Shown: in pieces, positions 32,815 through 41,889 of the stretch
Layout of the letters: every line of letters begins with the position of its first letter
How positions within the stretch are numbered: the stretch's first letter is position 1
Source of the DNA: Tissierellia bacterium
GTDB taxonomy: Bacteria > Bacillota > Clostridia > Tissierellales > Tepidimicrobiaceae
Length of the DNA stretch: 64,000 bases
Direction of reading: 5' to 3'
Assembly (NCBI GenBank): GCA_012839745.1
Contig: DUMS01000081.1
Location: forward strand, 1-64,000
Position numbers and translations under genes: made by a program
Notes under the pieces: generated by a model
Told to the model about the DNA's origin: nothing
The model's database searches: none
Seen by the model: the letters and a program-made list of their open reading frames with translations, nothing else

Positions 32815-32855
32815 AAAGCCTTAACTAGGTTAGAATCTAGTTAAGGCTTTTTATA
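32815..32855 (+). terminator. ssrA terminator
   Basis: AAAGCCTTAACTAG (32815-32828) ... CTAGTTAAGGCTTT (32837-32850) TTATATTTT. Confidence 0.88.
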
Positions 32856-33255
32856 TTTTCATAAAATCAATATAGAATTGTTCCTTTTTTTCGCATTTCA
32901 GCTGAATATTTTCCATTTCTAGGAGTTACTGATTTATAGTTATTTAATATAAATCTAGCTCTTAATTTTTTTTGTGAATGACTAAATAAGGTTCTATCTC
33001 CTCTAATAGTCTAATAGCATCATTATATATTACTCTGTATGTAAAAGAATCTAAATGCTTTTCTTTATTATAGTTCTTTTTACTTATGATTCTCCCCATT
33101 TTTGTAGTATGTTTAATCCATTCTAGTAGTTCCATATCAGTAGATGAAATAGAAACACAAGGCGATGGATATTGATTCTTGTGAGATCTTGTTAGCATAA
33201 TGCTGCCTTCACCATCAATTATACCAGCTATGTAAGCTTTTTCTGTTTAAAGCAT
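32851..33255 (-). pseudogene. LAGLIDADG-family endonuclease-like gene, degenerate (nonsense plus two frameshifts)
   Basis: Minus strand: AAGGAGG-N6-ATG CTT TAA ACA GAA AAA GCT TAC ATA GCT GGT ATA ATT GAT GGT GAA GGC = ML*TEKAYIAGIIDGEG; continues as listed ORF (SISSTDMELLEWIKH...NDAIRLLEEIEPYLVIHKK), then after frameshift RARFILNNYKSVTPRNGKYSAEMRK, then KEQFYIDFMKI*. Confidence 0.82.
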
Positions 33256-33281
33256 AGTAAACCTCCTTAACCTTAAATCGA

Positions 33282-33334
33282 GAACAAGCGTTCCTTATTG
33301 ATACTATTATATATTAATTCAAGATTTAGTTCAA
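33282..33334 (-). promoter_or_regulatory. Minus-strand promoter with LexA/DinR-like box for the LAGLIDADG pseudogene
   Basis: Minus strand TTGAAC-17 nt-TATAAT (complement of 33306-33334), then 11 nt, then GGAACGCTTGTTCT (complement of 33281-33294); GAAC-N4-GTTC core. Confidence 0.55.
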
Positions 33335-33484
33335 GTATAGTATATATATATCATTCAAAAACTAGGAATAAATAAGAAACTTAATTTTTGATATATAAAT
33401 TTATGTGCTTATTATATCCATTAAGATGAGATAAACAATGTTTGCATTTTAATCTAAAATTGCATTTTCTTATTGCAAATGTTT

Positions 33485-33680
33485 ATGGACATACTTTTAG
33501 GAGGACATACCAGAACAGGGCTATAGGATACAATTTTATATGATAAAGGCATACTGGCTACCAATGCTGGTGGAGAGAGTAATTAGAATTGCCAAGGAAC
33601 TAGGCAGAGAAATAGCTACTCCGGATGAAGCTAGAGAAATACTTGGGCTTAGCAAAAAGGCAAAAAGCTGTACGCTTTAG
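33485..33680 (+). pseudogene. C-terminal remnant of a BKACE/3-keto-5-aminohexanoate cleavage enzyme gene
   Basis: Reads LLGGHTRTGL*DTILYDKGILATNAG, then a small frameshift to [36 protein letters not shown]; resembles the conserved BKACE C-terminus GGHVRVGLEDN...[33 protein letters not shown]. Confidence 0.75.
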
Positions 33681-33763
33681 TGCAGCCTTTTTTGAGATAT
33701 TTTTAAAAGAAAAGAAGGATTTTTATCCATTGATATAGAAGATATATCATGGAGGTGAATAAG

Positions 33764-34111
33764 GTGAGGCAGGTCCGTGATTTTGGAGAGGACACAGTAT
33801 ACTTTGTATCTTATGCGAAACTGCCTGAAAATACTTCAGTAACCTACCTCCATAAATTTGTTGGGGTAGGATTTCTGATAAATACCAAAACAGGCATAAT
33901 AGAAGATGTAATGGTGACTTTAATATCAGACCTGTGCAAGGAGTTTCTGGCTTACTTAATGATAGGGCACAATATAGAAAGAGATGGCGTAGATGCCCTT
34001 GTGGAAAAAGTAGAAAAGAGATTTTTTGGAGCTTCGCAAAAAGCAGTAATTGTTGCCATTAAGGGGGTTTATAAGAGATACCTGCAGTGGAAACAGGAAA
34101 CAAATCAATAG
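33764..34111 (+). CDS. DUF3870-like domain protein
   Basis: VYFVSYAKLPENTSVTYLHKFVGVGFLINTKTGIIEDVMVTLISDLCKEFLAYLMIGHNIERDGVDALVEKVEKRFFGASQKAVIVAIKGVYKRYLQW; GTG 33764 has GGAGG upstream (ATG 33749 overlaps the RBS). Confidence 0.7.
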   Translation: MRQVRDFGEDTVYFVSYAKLPENTSVTYLHKFVGVGFLINTKTGIIEDVMVTLISDLCKEFLAYLMIGHNIERDGVDALVEKVEKRFFGASQKAVIVAIKGVYKRYLQWKQETNQ

Positions 34112-34170
34112 AAATACTGATTTATTTGAGACAATAAGGATAAAACCAAATTGTATATCAAATAAAACCC

Positions 34171-34206
34171 AGTACTAATGGCTTATTGGCATTAGTACTT
34201 TTTTTC
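34171..34206 (+). terminator. Terminator
   Basis: AGTACTAATG ... CATTAGTACTTTTTTTC. Confidence 0.8.
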
Positions 34207-34339
34207 AGGATTGCACACTAATTAGTGGAATAATGAAAAAGATAATGATGAGGTTATCAATTTTATTAATACTCATAATGTTATGTATGGGCCTTAATAA
34301 AACTGATAACTTATTAAATATATAACAAGAGGTGATATT

Positions 34340-34852
34340 ATGGATGTTTTATCTGCTATAAAAGGAAGGAGAAGTATAAGAAAATACAAGGACAAGTCTA
34401 TAGAAGAGGAAAAACTGCAAAAAGTACTCGAGGCCGCAAGGCTTTCTCCATCAGCTAAAAACATGCAGAACTGGAAGTTCATTGTTGTAAGAGATGAGGA
34501 AATTAAAAAGAAACTTGTTGATGAAGCAATAAAGCAGCCTTTTGTTAATGAAGCTCCTGTAATATTGGTTTGCTGTGGAACTGAAACTGAAAGCCGTATG
34601 AAATGCGGGCAATACAGGTACACAGTAGATTTGTCCATAGCAACAGCATATATGATACTTGAAGCTTATGAACAAGGTCTGGGTACCTGCTGGCTAGGCA
34701 GCTTTGATGAAGAAAAGGCTAAAGAGATATTAGGAATACCTGAAGGCGTAAGGATAGTTACAATTACTCCTTTAGGTTATCCCGATGAGACTCCTTCTCC
34801 AAGGTCAAGAAAAGCCCTTGATGATATAGTATGCTATGATAGGTACAAGTAA
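34340..34852 (+). CDS. Nitroreductase-family protein
   Basis: [81 protein letters not shown]. Confidence 0.9.
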   Translation: MDVLSAIKGRRSIRKYKDKSIEEEKLQKVLEAARLSPSAKNMQNWKFIVVRDEEIKKKLVDEAIKQPFVNEAPVILVCCGTETESRMKCGQYRYTVDLSIATAYMILEAYEQGLGTCWLGSFDEEKAKEILGIPEGVRIVTITPLGYPDETPSPRSRKALDDIVCYDRYK

Positions 34853-34869
34853 TAGAAAATGAATTTATT

Positions 34870-34903
34870 AAAGGTTCTGAAACTATATTCAGAACCTTTT
34901 TTG
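34870..34903 (+). terminator. Terminator
   Basis: AAAGGTTCTGAA ... TTCAGAACCTTTTTTG. Confidence 0.82.
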
Positions 34904-35026
34904 TATTTATAAACACCAATGGTGAAAATATTATAATTTACATACTAGAAATCATTACTTTTTTCGTTTACAATAGCATTTGTAACAACATATATACTTA
35001 AGAATATAATATGAGGCGGTGTAGAT

Positions 35027-35923
35027 ATGATACTTAAAAATTTGGGAGAATTAGCAGCACTAGCTACAGCAATCTGCTGGAATATTAGTGGTATTTCCTT
35101 TGAAAGTGCAGGGAAAAAGGTAGGCTCTTTATCTGTTAACTATATTAGGCTGATACTGGGTTTTTTGTTTGTAGGACTTTATTCCTTTGCTACAAGAGGG
35201 CTATTTTTTCCGCTGGATGCCACTTTACACAACTGGATTTGGCTTAGCATATCGGGGTTAATAGGATTTACCTTAGGAGATTTATTTCTCTTTCAAGCCT
35301 ATGTTGAAGTAGGTACGAGGATTTCAATGCTGATAATGGCATCAAGCCCACCTTTGACAGCCCTGCTTGGATTTATATTTCTTAGGGAAAGACTGGATTT
35401 ATTTAATGTATTGGGCATGTTAATTACCATCTCTGGAATAGCCATTGTTATTTTAGGCAAGGAAGAAGGAGAGAATAAGCTTAAGCTCAATCATTCCAAA
35501 AAAGGTTTAATTTTTGCTTTCTTAGGTGCTTTCGGACAGGCACTTGGACTTATAGTAAGCAAAATAGGCATGGGAAATTACAACGCACTGGCATCAACGC
35601 AGATAAGGATCATTGCAGGGTTTGTTGGGTTCACAATCCTGATATCAATTCTTAGGAAGTTTCAGGATTTACGGATAGCTTTTAAGGATAAACAGGCAAT
35701 GAAGAGTATAACCATTGGTGCGTTGTTTGGACCCTTTATTGGGGTAACATTATCCCTGGTATCCCTGCAATACACCACTGCTGGTATTTCCTCTACAATT
35801 ACATCAATTACACCAGTAACCATAATACCTTTCTCTGTTTTCCTGTTAAAGGAAAAGATAAAGCCAAAGGAAATATTAGGAGCAGTGTTATCTGTAATTG
35901 GAGTTGCTATTCTATTCCTCTAG
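35027..35923 (+). CDS. EamA/DMT-family membrane transporter
   Basis: 10-TM protein with two EamA repeats (SPPLTALLGFIFLRERLDLFNVLGMLITISGIAIVIL). Confidence 0.85.
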   Translation: MILKNLGELAALATAICWNISGISFESAGKKVGSLSVNYIRLILGFLFVGLYSFATRGLFFPLDATLHNWIWLSISGLIGFTLGDLFLFQAYVEVGTRISMLIMASSPPLTALLGFIFLRERLDLFNVLGMLITISGIAIVILGKEEGENKLKLNHSKKGLIFAFLGAFGQALGLIVSKIGMGNYNALASTQIRIIAGFVGFTILISILRKFQDLRIAFKDKQAMKSITIGALFGPFIGVTLSLVSLQYTTAGISSTITSITPVTIIPFSVFLLKEKIKPKEILGAVLSVIGVAILFL

Positions 35924-36016
35924 TATAAAATGCTAAGCTTAATTTATATATCATTGTTATTTTTTTTAGTTTTGGGTATCATTTTATATATAATTACAAG
36001 AGAAGGAGAAATGTAT

Positions 36017-36517
36017 ATGATAAGAGATTTAAAAGGGATTAAACCGGAAATTCACGAGGATGCTTTTATTGCAGAAACTGCCAGTATTATTGGAAATGTA
36101 AGCATTGGCAAAGGTTCTAGTGTATGGTATGGGGCAGTGATAAGAGGGGATATTGAAAAAATTACAATTGGTGAATTTACAAATATTCAGGACAATTCCG
36201 TAGTCCATACTGAAACGGGAATACCTACTGAAATTGGAAACTACACAGTAGTGGGGCACAATGCAATAGTACATGGATGTACAATAGGGAACAACTGCCT
36301 GATAGGCATGGGAGCCATTGTTTTAAACAAAGCTGTAATAGGTGACAACTGCATAATTGGAGCAGGTGCCTTGGTGCCTGAAGGAAAAGTTATACCGCCA
36401 AATTCACTGGTGTTAGGTGTACCAGGCAAAGTAGTTAGACAGGTTACAGATGAGGAAATTGAAAGCATTAGAAAAAATGCTTTAAGGTATAATGAGCTTT
36501 ATAAAAAACATTTGTAA
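36017..36517 (+). CDS. Gamma-carbonic-anhydrase-like hexapeptide repeat protein
   Basis: VWYGAVIRGDIEKITIGEFTNIQDNSVVHTETGIPTEIGNYTVVGHNAIVHGCTIGNNCLIGMGA; AGAAGGAG RBS favours ATG 36011/36017 over 35930. Confidence 0.88.
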   Translation: MIRDLKGIKPEIHEDAFIAETASIIGNVSIGKGSSVWYGAVIRGDIEKITIGEFTNIQDNSVVHTETGIPTEIGNYTVVGHNAIVHGCTIGNNCLIGMGAIVLNKAVIGDNCIIGAGALVPEGKVIPPNSLVLGVPGKVVRQVTDEEIESIRKNALRYNELYKKHL

Positions 36518-36521
36518 TAGC

Positions 36522-36560
36522 AAAAAGGCTTTGGCTTGGGAAAAGTCAGAGCCTTTGAAT
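36522..36560 (+). terminator. Terminator after hexapeptide protein gene
   Basis: AAAGGCTTTGGCTT gggaaa AGTCAGAGCCTTTG stem with mismatches. Confidence 0.5.
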
Positions 36561-36580
36561 TTATTGTTGGAGATGAGAAT

Positions 36581-37333
36581 ATGTTTAAAATAGTAAAATG
36601 TATAAAGGCAATAGAAGAATTGAATGTAGGTGAGTTTAACAGTTTAAATATTGGAGTGGAAATCCAGGATTTTATAAGGATTTCCCTTGATGATAAATGT
36701 AATGAATCCAAAGTCAATGCATACAAGGAATTGCTTAGAAATTTCAGAAATATCGTATCCCTCCATGGGCCATTTTTAGATTTAAGACCTGCAAGCCCTG
36801 ACCCTGATATAAGAAGGATAAGCTGTAACAAATATTTAAAAGCAATAAATATAGCAAAGGAATTAAAAGCAAATTATATTGTATTCCATAGTCAGATAAA
36901 TCCTCATATTAATGAGCCAAGTTTAAAGCGTACCTTATATTTACAGACCAGGGATTTTTGGATTGATATTATTACTGAATCAGGCTATGAAGGAGTGATA
37001 TTAATAGAAAATGTATTTGAAGATACCCCTCGATTGTTAAGAGAGTATATCGAAACTATTAATATGCCAAATGTAAGGATAAATCTTGATATAGGTCATG
37101 CAATGTTAAAGGAAAGTCCGCTTGAATATTGGATAGTTGAACTAAAGGACTATATTGAATACATACATGTTCATTCAAACAATGGCATTTATGATGAGCA
37201 TAAAGCCCCAAATACAAATGAAATTAAAGAGTTAAAAGATCTGTTGCAAAAATATAATATAAACCCTGTATTATCCCTTGAATACGTTTTTGATGACTTA
37301 AAAGATGAAATAAATAGGCTAAACCTGTGTTAA
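36581..37333 (+). CDS. Sugar phosphate isomerase/epimerase-type TIM barrel (AP endonuclease 2 superfamily)
   Basis: VSLHGPFLDLRPAS, YIVFHSQ, GVILIENVFEDTPRLL, VRINLDIGHAMLK, IEYIHVHSNNGIYDEHKAP, LSLEYVF metal-binding pattern. Confidence 0.72.
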   Translation: MFKIVKCIKAIEELNVGEFNSLNIGVEIQDFIRISLDDKCNESKVNAYKELLRNFRNIVSLHGPFLDLRPASPDPDIRRISCNKYLKAINIAKELKANYIVFHSQINPHINEPSLKRTLYLQTRDFWIDIITESGYEGVILIENVFEDTPRLLREYIETINMPNVRINLDIGHAMLKESPLEYWIVELKDYIEYIHVHSNNGIYDEHKAPNTNEIKELKDLLQKYNINPVLSLEYVFDDLKDEINRLNLC

Positions 37334-37434
37334 ATATTGACTTTTGGCTATAAAAAGGATAAAATATGTATTAAAAAAAATTACTATTAGTAAAATAATA
37401 TTAAACTATAGTAATAAAATCTGGAGGTACGACA

Positions 37435-38220
37435 TTGGAAAAGGATAAGACAGTGAAAGAGAAAAAAGTCATAGGCTCTGTTATTAAAGCAATAGAAGTA
37501 ATAGAGTTTATTGCTAATTCAAAGGGAGAAGTTGGTGTTACTGAAATCAGCAAGGGATTGAATTATGGAGTAAGCGCTACATATCATTTGTTAAATACAT
37601 TGAAGGAATGCAACATTATTGTACAAGACAGAAAGACCAAAAAGTTTAAGCTAGGATTAAAGCTTTGGCAAATTGGGATGATGGCATATGAGCAGAATCA
37701 TTTATCTATTATAATGAAACCTTATTTAAGAAAGTTGAAGGAGCTAACAGGAGAAACAGCAAATCTAACTATTATGGATAATAATCAAATAGTATATATA
37801 GCCCAGGAAGAAAGCGACAGATTAGTGAAGATGTTTACAAAAACAGGTGCAACTGCTCCATTGCACTGTACTGCAGCAGGAAAAATATTCTTAGCTTATA
37901 AGCCTGAAGAAATCAGAAACTCAATAATGGATAGAATAGAACTGACCAAATTTACAGATAATACTATTGTAAACAGGGATGAACTGATAAAGGAATTACA
38001 GGAAATAAGAAAAAATGGCTATGCATTTGATAATGAGGAGAGGGAACTGGGAGTTAGCTGCATAGGTTCACCTATTTTTGACTTAAATGATGAAACTATA
38101 GCATGTATTACAATATCAGGGCCAACAGCCAGATTTACTGATGAAAATAAGAAAAAGTGGATAAAGGACGTTGTGCAGATAGCTAAAGAAGCAACAAACT
38201 ATCTTAAGACAATAAACTAA
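37435..38220 (+). CDS. IclR-family transcriptional regulator
   Basis: VIKAIEVIEFIANSKGEVGVTEISKGLNYGVSATYHLLNTL; C-terminal GAATAPLHCTAAGKIFLAY, FDNEERELGVSCIGSPIFD. Confidence 0.9.
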   Translation: MEKDKTVKEKKVIGSVIKAIEVIEFIANSKGEVGVTEISKGLNYGVSATYHLLNTLKECNIIVQDRKTKKFKLGLKLWQIGMMAYEQNHLSIIMKPYLRKLKELTGETANLTIMDNNQIVYIAQEESDRLVKMFTKTGATAPLHCTAAGKIFLAYKPEEIRNSIMDRIELTKFTDNTIVNRDELIKELQEIRKNGYAFDNEERELGVSCIGSPIFDLNDETIACITISGPTARFTDENKKKWIKDVVQIAKEATNYLKTIN

Positions 38221-38239
38221 ATAAACTTAGCAATAACAG

Positions 38240-38275
38240 TCTCTTATTTTGACAAAAATAAGAGATTTTTATTTT
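38240..38275 (+). terminator. Terminator after iclR-type gene
   Basis: TCTCTTATTTT gaca AAAATAAGAGATTTTTATTTT. Confidence 0.75.
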
Positions 38276-38285
38276 GTTGAAATAG

Positions 38286-38334
38286 TTGTATACAAGAATT
38301 ATACATTGACTTTATTTAATAAATAAAATATAAT
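38286..38334 (+). promoter_or_regulatory. Promoter and TTGTATACAA palindrome upstream of class V aminotransferase
   Basis: TTGTATACAA (38286-38295); TTGACT (38306-38311), 17 nt, TATAAT (38329-38334). Confidence 0.65.
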
Positions 38335-38428
38335 AAATTTAACAAGGTAAAAATAAATTTACTAATGGTAAATAAGTTAGATTGTTTGTTATAATTTATT
38401 ATATTAATATAAATAGGGGGTTTATAAG

Positions 38429-39574
38429 ATGAAAAACAGAAAGCTTGTTATGATCCCAGGCCCTACACCTGTGGCAAGGTCAATACAGGACCAGATGGGC
38501 AGGGAAACAGTTGCATTTGGCGACCCGGATTTTGTAAAGGACTTAAAAGAAGTAGTCAATGACCTGAAGGAGATATTCAGGACAAAGGGAGAAGCCTTTG
38601 TTGTAGCAGGTACGGGAACCTTGGCTATGGAAATGGGAATAGCCAACGTTGTAAAGGAAGGGGATAATGTATTGGTAATATCCCATGGCTACTTTGGTGA
38701 CAGATATGCTGAAATCTGCCAAAGAAAAGGGCTAAATGTAGATGTATTATCATCTGAATGGGGAACTATAGTGCCAGTAGAGGAAATAGAAAAGAAATTA
38801 AGCGAAAAGAATTACAAGGCAGTTACAGTAACCCATGTGGATACTTCAACAGGTGTATGTGCACCAGTAGCTGAAATAGGAGAGGTAGTAAAGAAATATG
38901 AAGATACTGTGCTTGTAGTAGATGGTGTATGTGCTACAGCGGCAGAACCAGAATACCTGGATGAAATGGGAATAGATGTGCTTATAACAGGTTCACAGAA
39001 AGCCTTTGGAGTAGCACCAGGGCTTGCAATAGTACTAGCAGGGCCAAAAGCACTGGAAAGAAGGAAGTCCCTTGGAACAATAAGAGAATATTATATAGAC
39101 TTCGAGAAATGGATTCCAATAATGAATGACCCATCAAAATACTTTGGAACACCAGCAGTTAATATGATATGGGCATTACAGGAATCCCTTAGGTTAATTA
39201 AGGATGAAGGAGTAGAGAATAGATATAAACGACATATAAAAGTGGCAAGGGCAATGCAGGCTGCATTAGAAGCATTAGGATTTAAGATATTAGCAGAAAA
39301 AGACCATAGAGCAGTTACATTATCAAACGTATTATATATGGATGGAATAGAAGATGCAGAATTTAGAAAGGTGCTGGCAGAGGAAGGAGTAGTTGTAGCA
39401 GGAGGATTAGGAGCATATGCAGGTAAGATGTTCAGACTGGGTCATATGGGTAACATTGATACTCATTACTTAGTATCCACCATATCAGCTATTGAGAGGA
39501 CACTATATAGATTAGGCAAAAAGGATGTACTTGGAAAAGGAGTTAAAGTTCTTACAGAAGAATTAGCTAAATAG
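38429..39574 (+). CDS. Class V aminotransferase, alanine/serine-glyoxylate aminotransferase family
   Basis: MIPGPTPVARSIQDQMGRETV, GTGTLAMEMGIANVV, VTHVDTSTGV, LITGSQKAFGVAPGLAIV. Confidence 0.85.
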   Translation: MKNRKLVMIPGPTPVARSIQDQMGRETVAFGDPDFVKDLKEVVNDLKEIFRTKGEAFVVAGTGTLAMEMGIANVVKEGDNVLVISHGYFGDRYAEICQRKGLNVDVLSSEWGTIVPVEEIEKKLSEKNYKAVTVTHVDTSTGVCAPVAEIGEVVKKYEDTVLVVDGVCATAAEPEYLDEMGIDVLITGSQKAFGVAPGLAIVLAGPKALERRKSLGTIREYYIDFEKWIPIMNDPSKYFGTPAVNMIWALQESLRLIKDEGVENRYKRHIKVARAMQAALEALGFKILAEKDHRAVTLSNVLYMDGIEDAEFRKVLAEEGVVVAGGLGAYAGKMFRLGHMGNIDTHYLVSTISAIERTLYRLGKKDVLGKGVKVLTEELAK

Positions 39575-39627
39575 AAGATAAGAGGTTACAAGAAGGTTTA
39601 ATCATAATTGCATGTGATTTATATTAA

Positions 39628-39665
39628 AAACAGAAAGTTTTTTATAAAAACTTTCTGTTTTTGCT
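39628..39665. terminator. Bidirectional terminator between aminotransferase and lysR genes
   Basis: AAACAGAAAGTTTTT (39628-39642) / AAAAACTTTCTGTTT (39646-39660). Confidence 0.8.
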
Positions 39666-39672
39666 TTGCAGC

Positions 39673-40572
39673 TTAAAGATTGTTAAGAAATGGATTTTCA
39701 TTAACAAATTGCTGTAGATATGAATCAAAAATTTTTAGAGGTTTTATTACTCTTGGCAAGGGATCTCTATGTACAACCTTGTAATATATTCTTTCAGGAG
39801 GGGATTCTATAAATTCAGATATTTTATAGTTATGTATTTTTTCGTAGGTTCTTGCAATAGATTCAGGTAAAATAGCCCATGCTTTAGGCCTATTTAAAAA
39901 GTTAAAAATAAGTCCAACAGTATCTACTGCTATTTCGATTGCTTCTGCTGGATCCCACCAGCTATCATGCCAAGTTTGAAAACTTGCTCCCCAATCTAAA
40001 AAAACTTCTTTTCTTACGTCTAGATTTTCAGGATGAACAAAGTCATCATAATCAGAATAGTAAGGGTTACTAACAAAGACTAATTTTTCACTAAACATAG
40101 GCTTACCTAAAAGATTCTTTGTCCTAATCATACGTGGGACAATGCCTATATCAATTTCATAACATTCTAATAAATCAAATATTGTTCTTGACCAATGGGA
40201 GCTTATGTTTAGTTGGAAAGAAGTTTCATTTTGTAAAATATCTCTATAAACTTTTGTTAGTAAATAGGTATTAATACTATCTACAGAACCTATATTCAAC
40301 TTAAGAGGGCTTTCGTTGTTAATCCACATATCTGTATCTCTTTGTAAAGCAATCCACCTTTTAGCAATATTAACAAACTCTTCGCCTTTATTAGTTAATC
40401 TAATAATTTGCTGCCCTTGGTCTCTTTCAATTAATTTTGTGTTTAACTCCTTTTCCAATGTGTTTAATCGATAGCTGACAGTTGATTGAGATAAAAATAG
40501 TTTTTCTGCAGCTTTTGATAGGCTTTGAGTTTCTACAATAGCAAGAAAAGTTTTTATTCCGGTTAGGTTCAT
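39673..40572 (-). CDS. LysR-family transcriptional regulator
   Basis: MNLTGIKTFLAIVETQSLSKAAEKLFLSQSTVSYRLNTLEKELNTKLIERDQGQQIIRLTNKGEEF; minus-strand AGGAGG before ATG at 40572. Confidence 0.9.
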   Translation of the reverse strand: MNLTGIKTFLAIVETQSLSKAAEKLFLSQSTVSYRLNTLEKELNTKLIERDQGQQIIRLTNKGEEFVNIAKRWIALQRDTDMWINNESPLKLNIGSVDSINTYLLTKVYRDILQNETSFQLNISSHWSRTIFDLLECYEIDIGIVPRMIRTKNLLGKPMFSEKLVFVSNPYYSDYDDFVHPENLDVRKEVFLDWGASFQTWHDSWWDPAEAIEIAVDTVGLIFNFLNRPKAWAILPESIARTYEKIHNYKISEFIESPPERIYYKVVHRDPLPRVIKPLKIFDSYLQQFVNENPFLNNL

Positions 40573-40992
40573 GAGATCTATCCTCCTGATAAGCAATATA
40601 TTTAAATATTAGATATTATATTACAAAATTATGAAATATTCAAACTTTTGAAGCGGTGATATACTATTAACAAAGATATTATAAAAGAGGAATATATAAT
40701 AATTTTTAATAAAATTAAAGGTTATTACTTATTTACGTATGCAGCTTGAGATTAAATATACTATAATTCCATATAAAATATTATAAGCTATATATACAAT
40801 CAATTTTAATTCTCATTCTAAATTAAAGAAGGGAAAAGGTTTAAATAAAGCTTTAAGGAATTTTGACATATTAATTAAATGCTAGAATTCTTGCTGAGTA
40901 GAAATTGTAAAAGCTTACAAATATTCATGTATAATTGATTTTAAATAGCTACAAACATGATGATTAATTATCATATCAAGGAGGTTGTAAAA

Positions 40993-41889
40993 GTGGCATA
41001 TTTTAAGATTAAAGGAGTTATACCACCAATGATTACACCTTTCGATGAAAGGGGTGAAGTGGATTATGAAAAACATGTGAAGAACATGGAAAAATGGAAT
41101 GAATATGATTTAGCAGGATATTTAGCACTAGGTTCTAATAGTGAAACTCCATACTTAACTGAAGAAGAAAAACTTAAATTAGTGGAGCTAACAGTAAAAC
41201 ATAAAAAAGAAGGTAGGGTAGTATTAGCAGGTACGGGTTTAGAATCAACAAAAGCCACTATAGAATTAACTAACAAAGCAGCAGAACTTGGTGCAGATGC
41301 AGCTTTAATATTAACCCCATCATACTATTCAAGCAAAATGAATGACGAAGCATTAATAAATTACTTTACTGAAGTTGCAGATAATGTAAAAATACCAGTA
41401 ATGATTTATAATGTCACAAAGTTTACCCACATTAATATATCACCTTATGCAGTTGGAGTATTAAGTAAGCACCCAAATATTATTGGAATGAAAGATAGCT
41501 CAGGAAGTATACCTCAATTAGTTGAGTATAAGAGTGTTATAGGTGAAAGTAAATTTAACTTATTGGTTGGAACAGCATCTGCTTGGTATCCAGCATTAAC
41601 AATTGGAATAGATGGAGCTATTATGGCATTAGCAAATTGTTGCCCACAAGAATGTATAGAAGTGCAAGAGTATTATGAAAAAGGGGACTGGGAAAAATCC
41701 AGAGAAATATATGAAAGAATGTATCCTGTCAACAAAGCAGTTACAGGCACTTATGGAATTGCAGGCTTAAAATATGCATGTAGTCTGTTAGGATTTGAAG
41801 GTGGATATGTAAGAAAGCCATTGTTAGAGCTTAAAGAGGAAGATAAGACTAAACTTAGAGAAATATTATCAAAAGCACAGGCGTTATAA
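40993..41889 (+). CDS. DapA-family (DHDPS/NAL) aldolase/dehydratase
   Basis: GVIPPMITPFDERGEVDYEKHV, YLALGSNSETPYLTEEEKLKLVE, IYNVTKFTHINISP, NIIGMKDSSGS (Schiff-base Lys); GTG 40993 after AAGGAGG. Confidence 0.85.
   Translation: MAYFKIKGVIPPMITPFDERGEVDYEKHVKNMEKWNEYDLAGYLALGSNSETPYLTEEEKLKLVELTVKHKKEGRVVLAGTGLESTKATIELTNKAAELGADAALILTPSYYSSKMNDEALINYFTEVADNVKIPVMIYNVTKFTHINISPYAVGVLSKHPNIIGMKDSSGSIPQLVEYKSVIGESKFNLLVGTASAWYPALTIGIDGAIMALANCCPQECIEVQEYYEKGDWEKSREIYERMYPVNKAVTGTYGIAGLKYACSLLGFEGGYVRKPLLELKEEDKTKLREILSKAQAL

Noticed and set aside
36536-36580. N-terminal extension of the sugar isomerase-like protein (start 36536)
   Set aside because: It lies in the preceding terminator stem; ATG 36581 has a better RBS.
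40905-40920. TTGTAA-AAGC-TTACAA palindrome above the dapA-like gene as a defined operator
   Set aside because: Short, AT-rich and overlapping a possible promoter (TATAAT 40930-40935); not enough to assign to LysR or another regulator.
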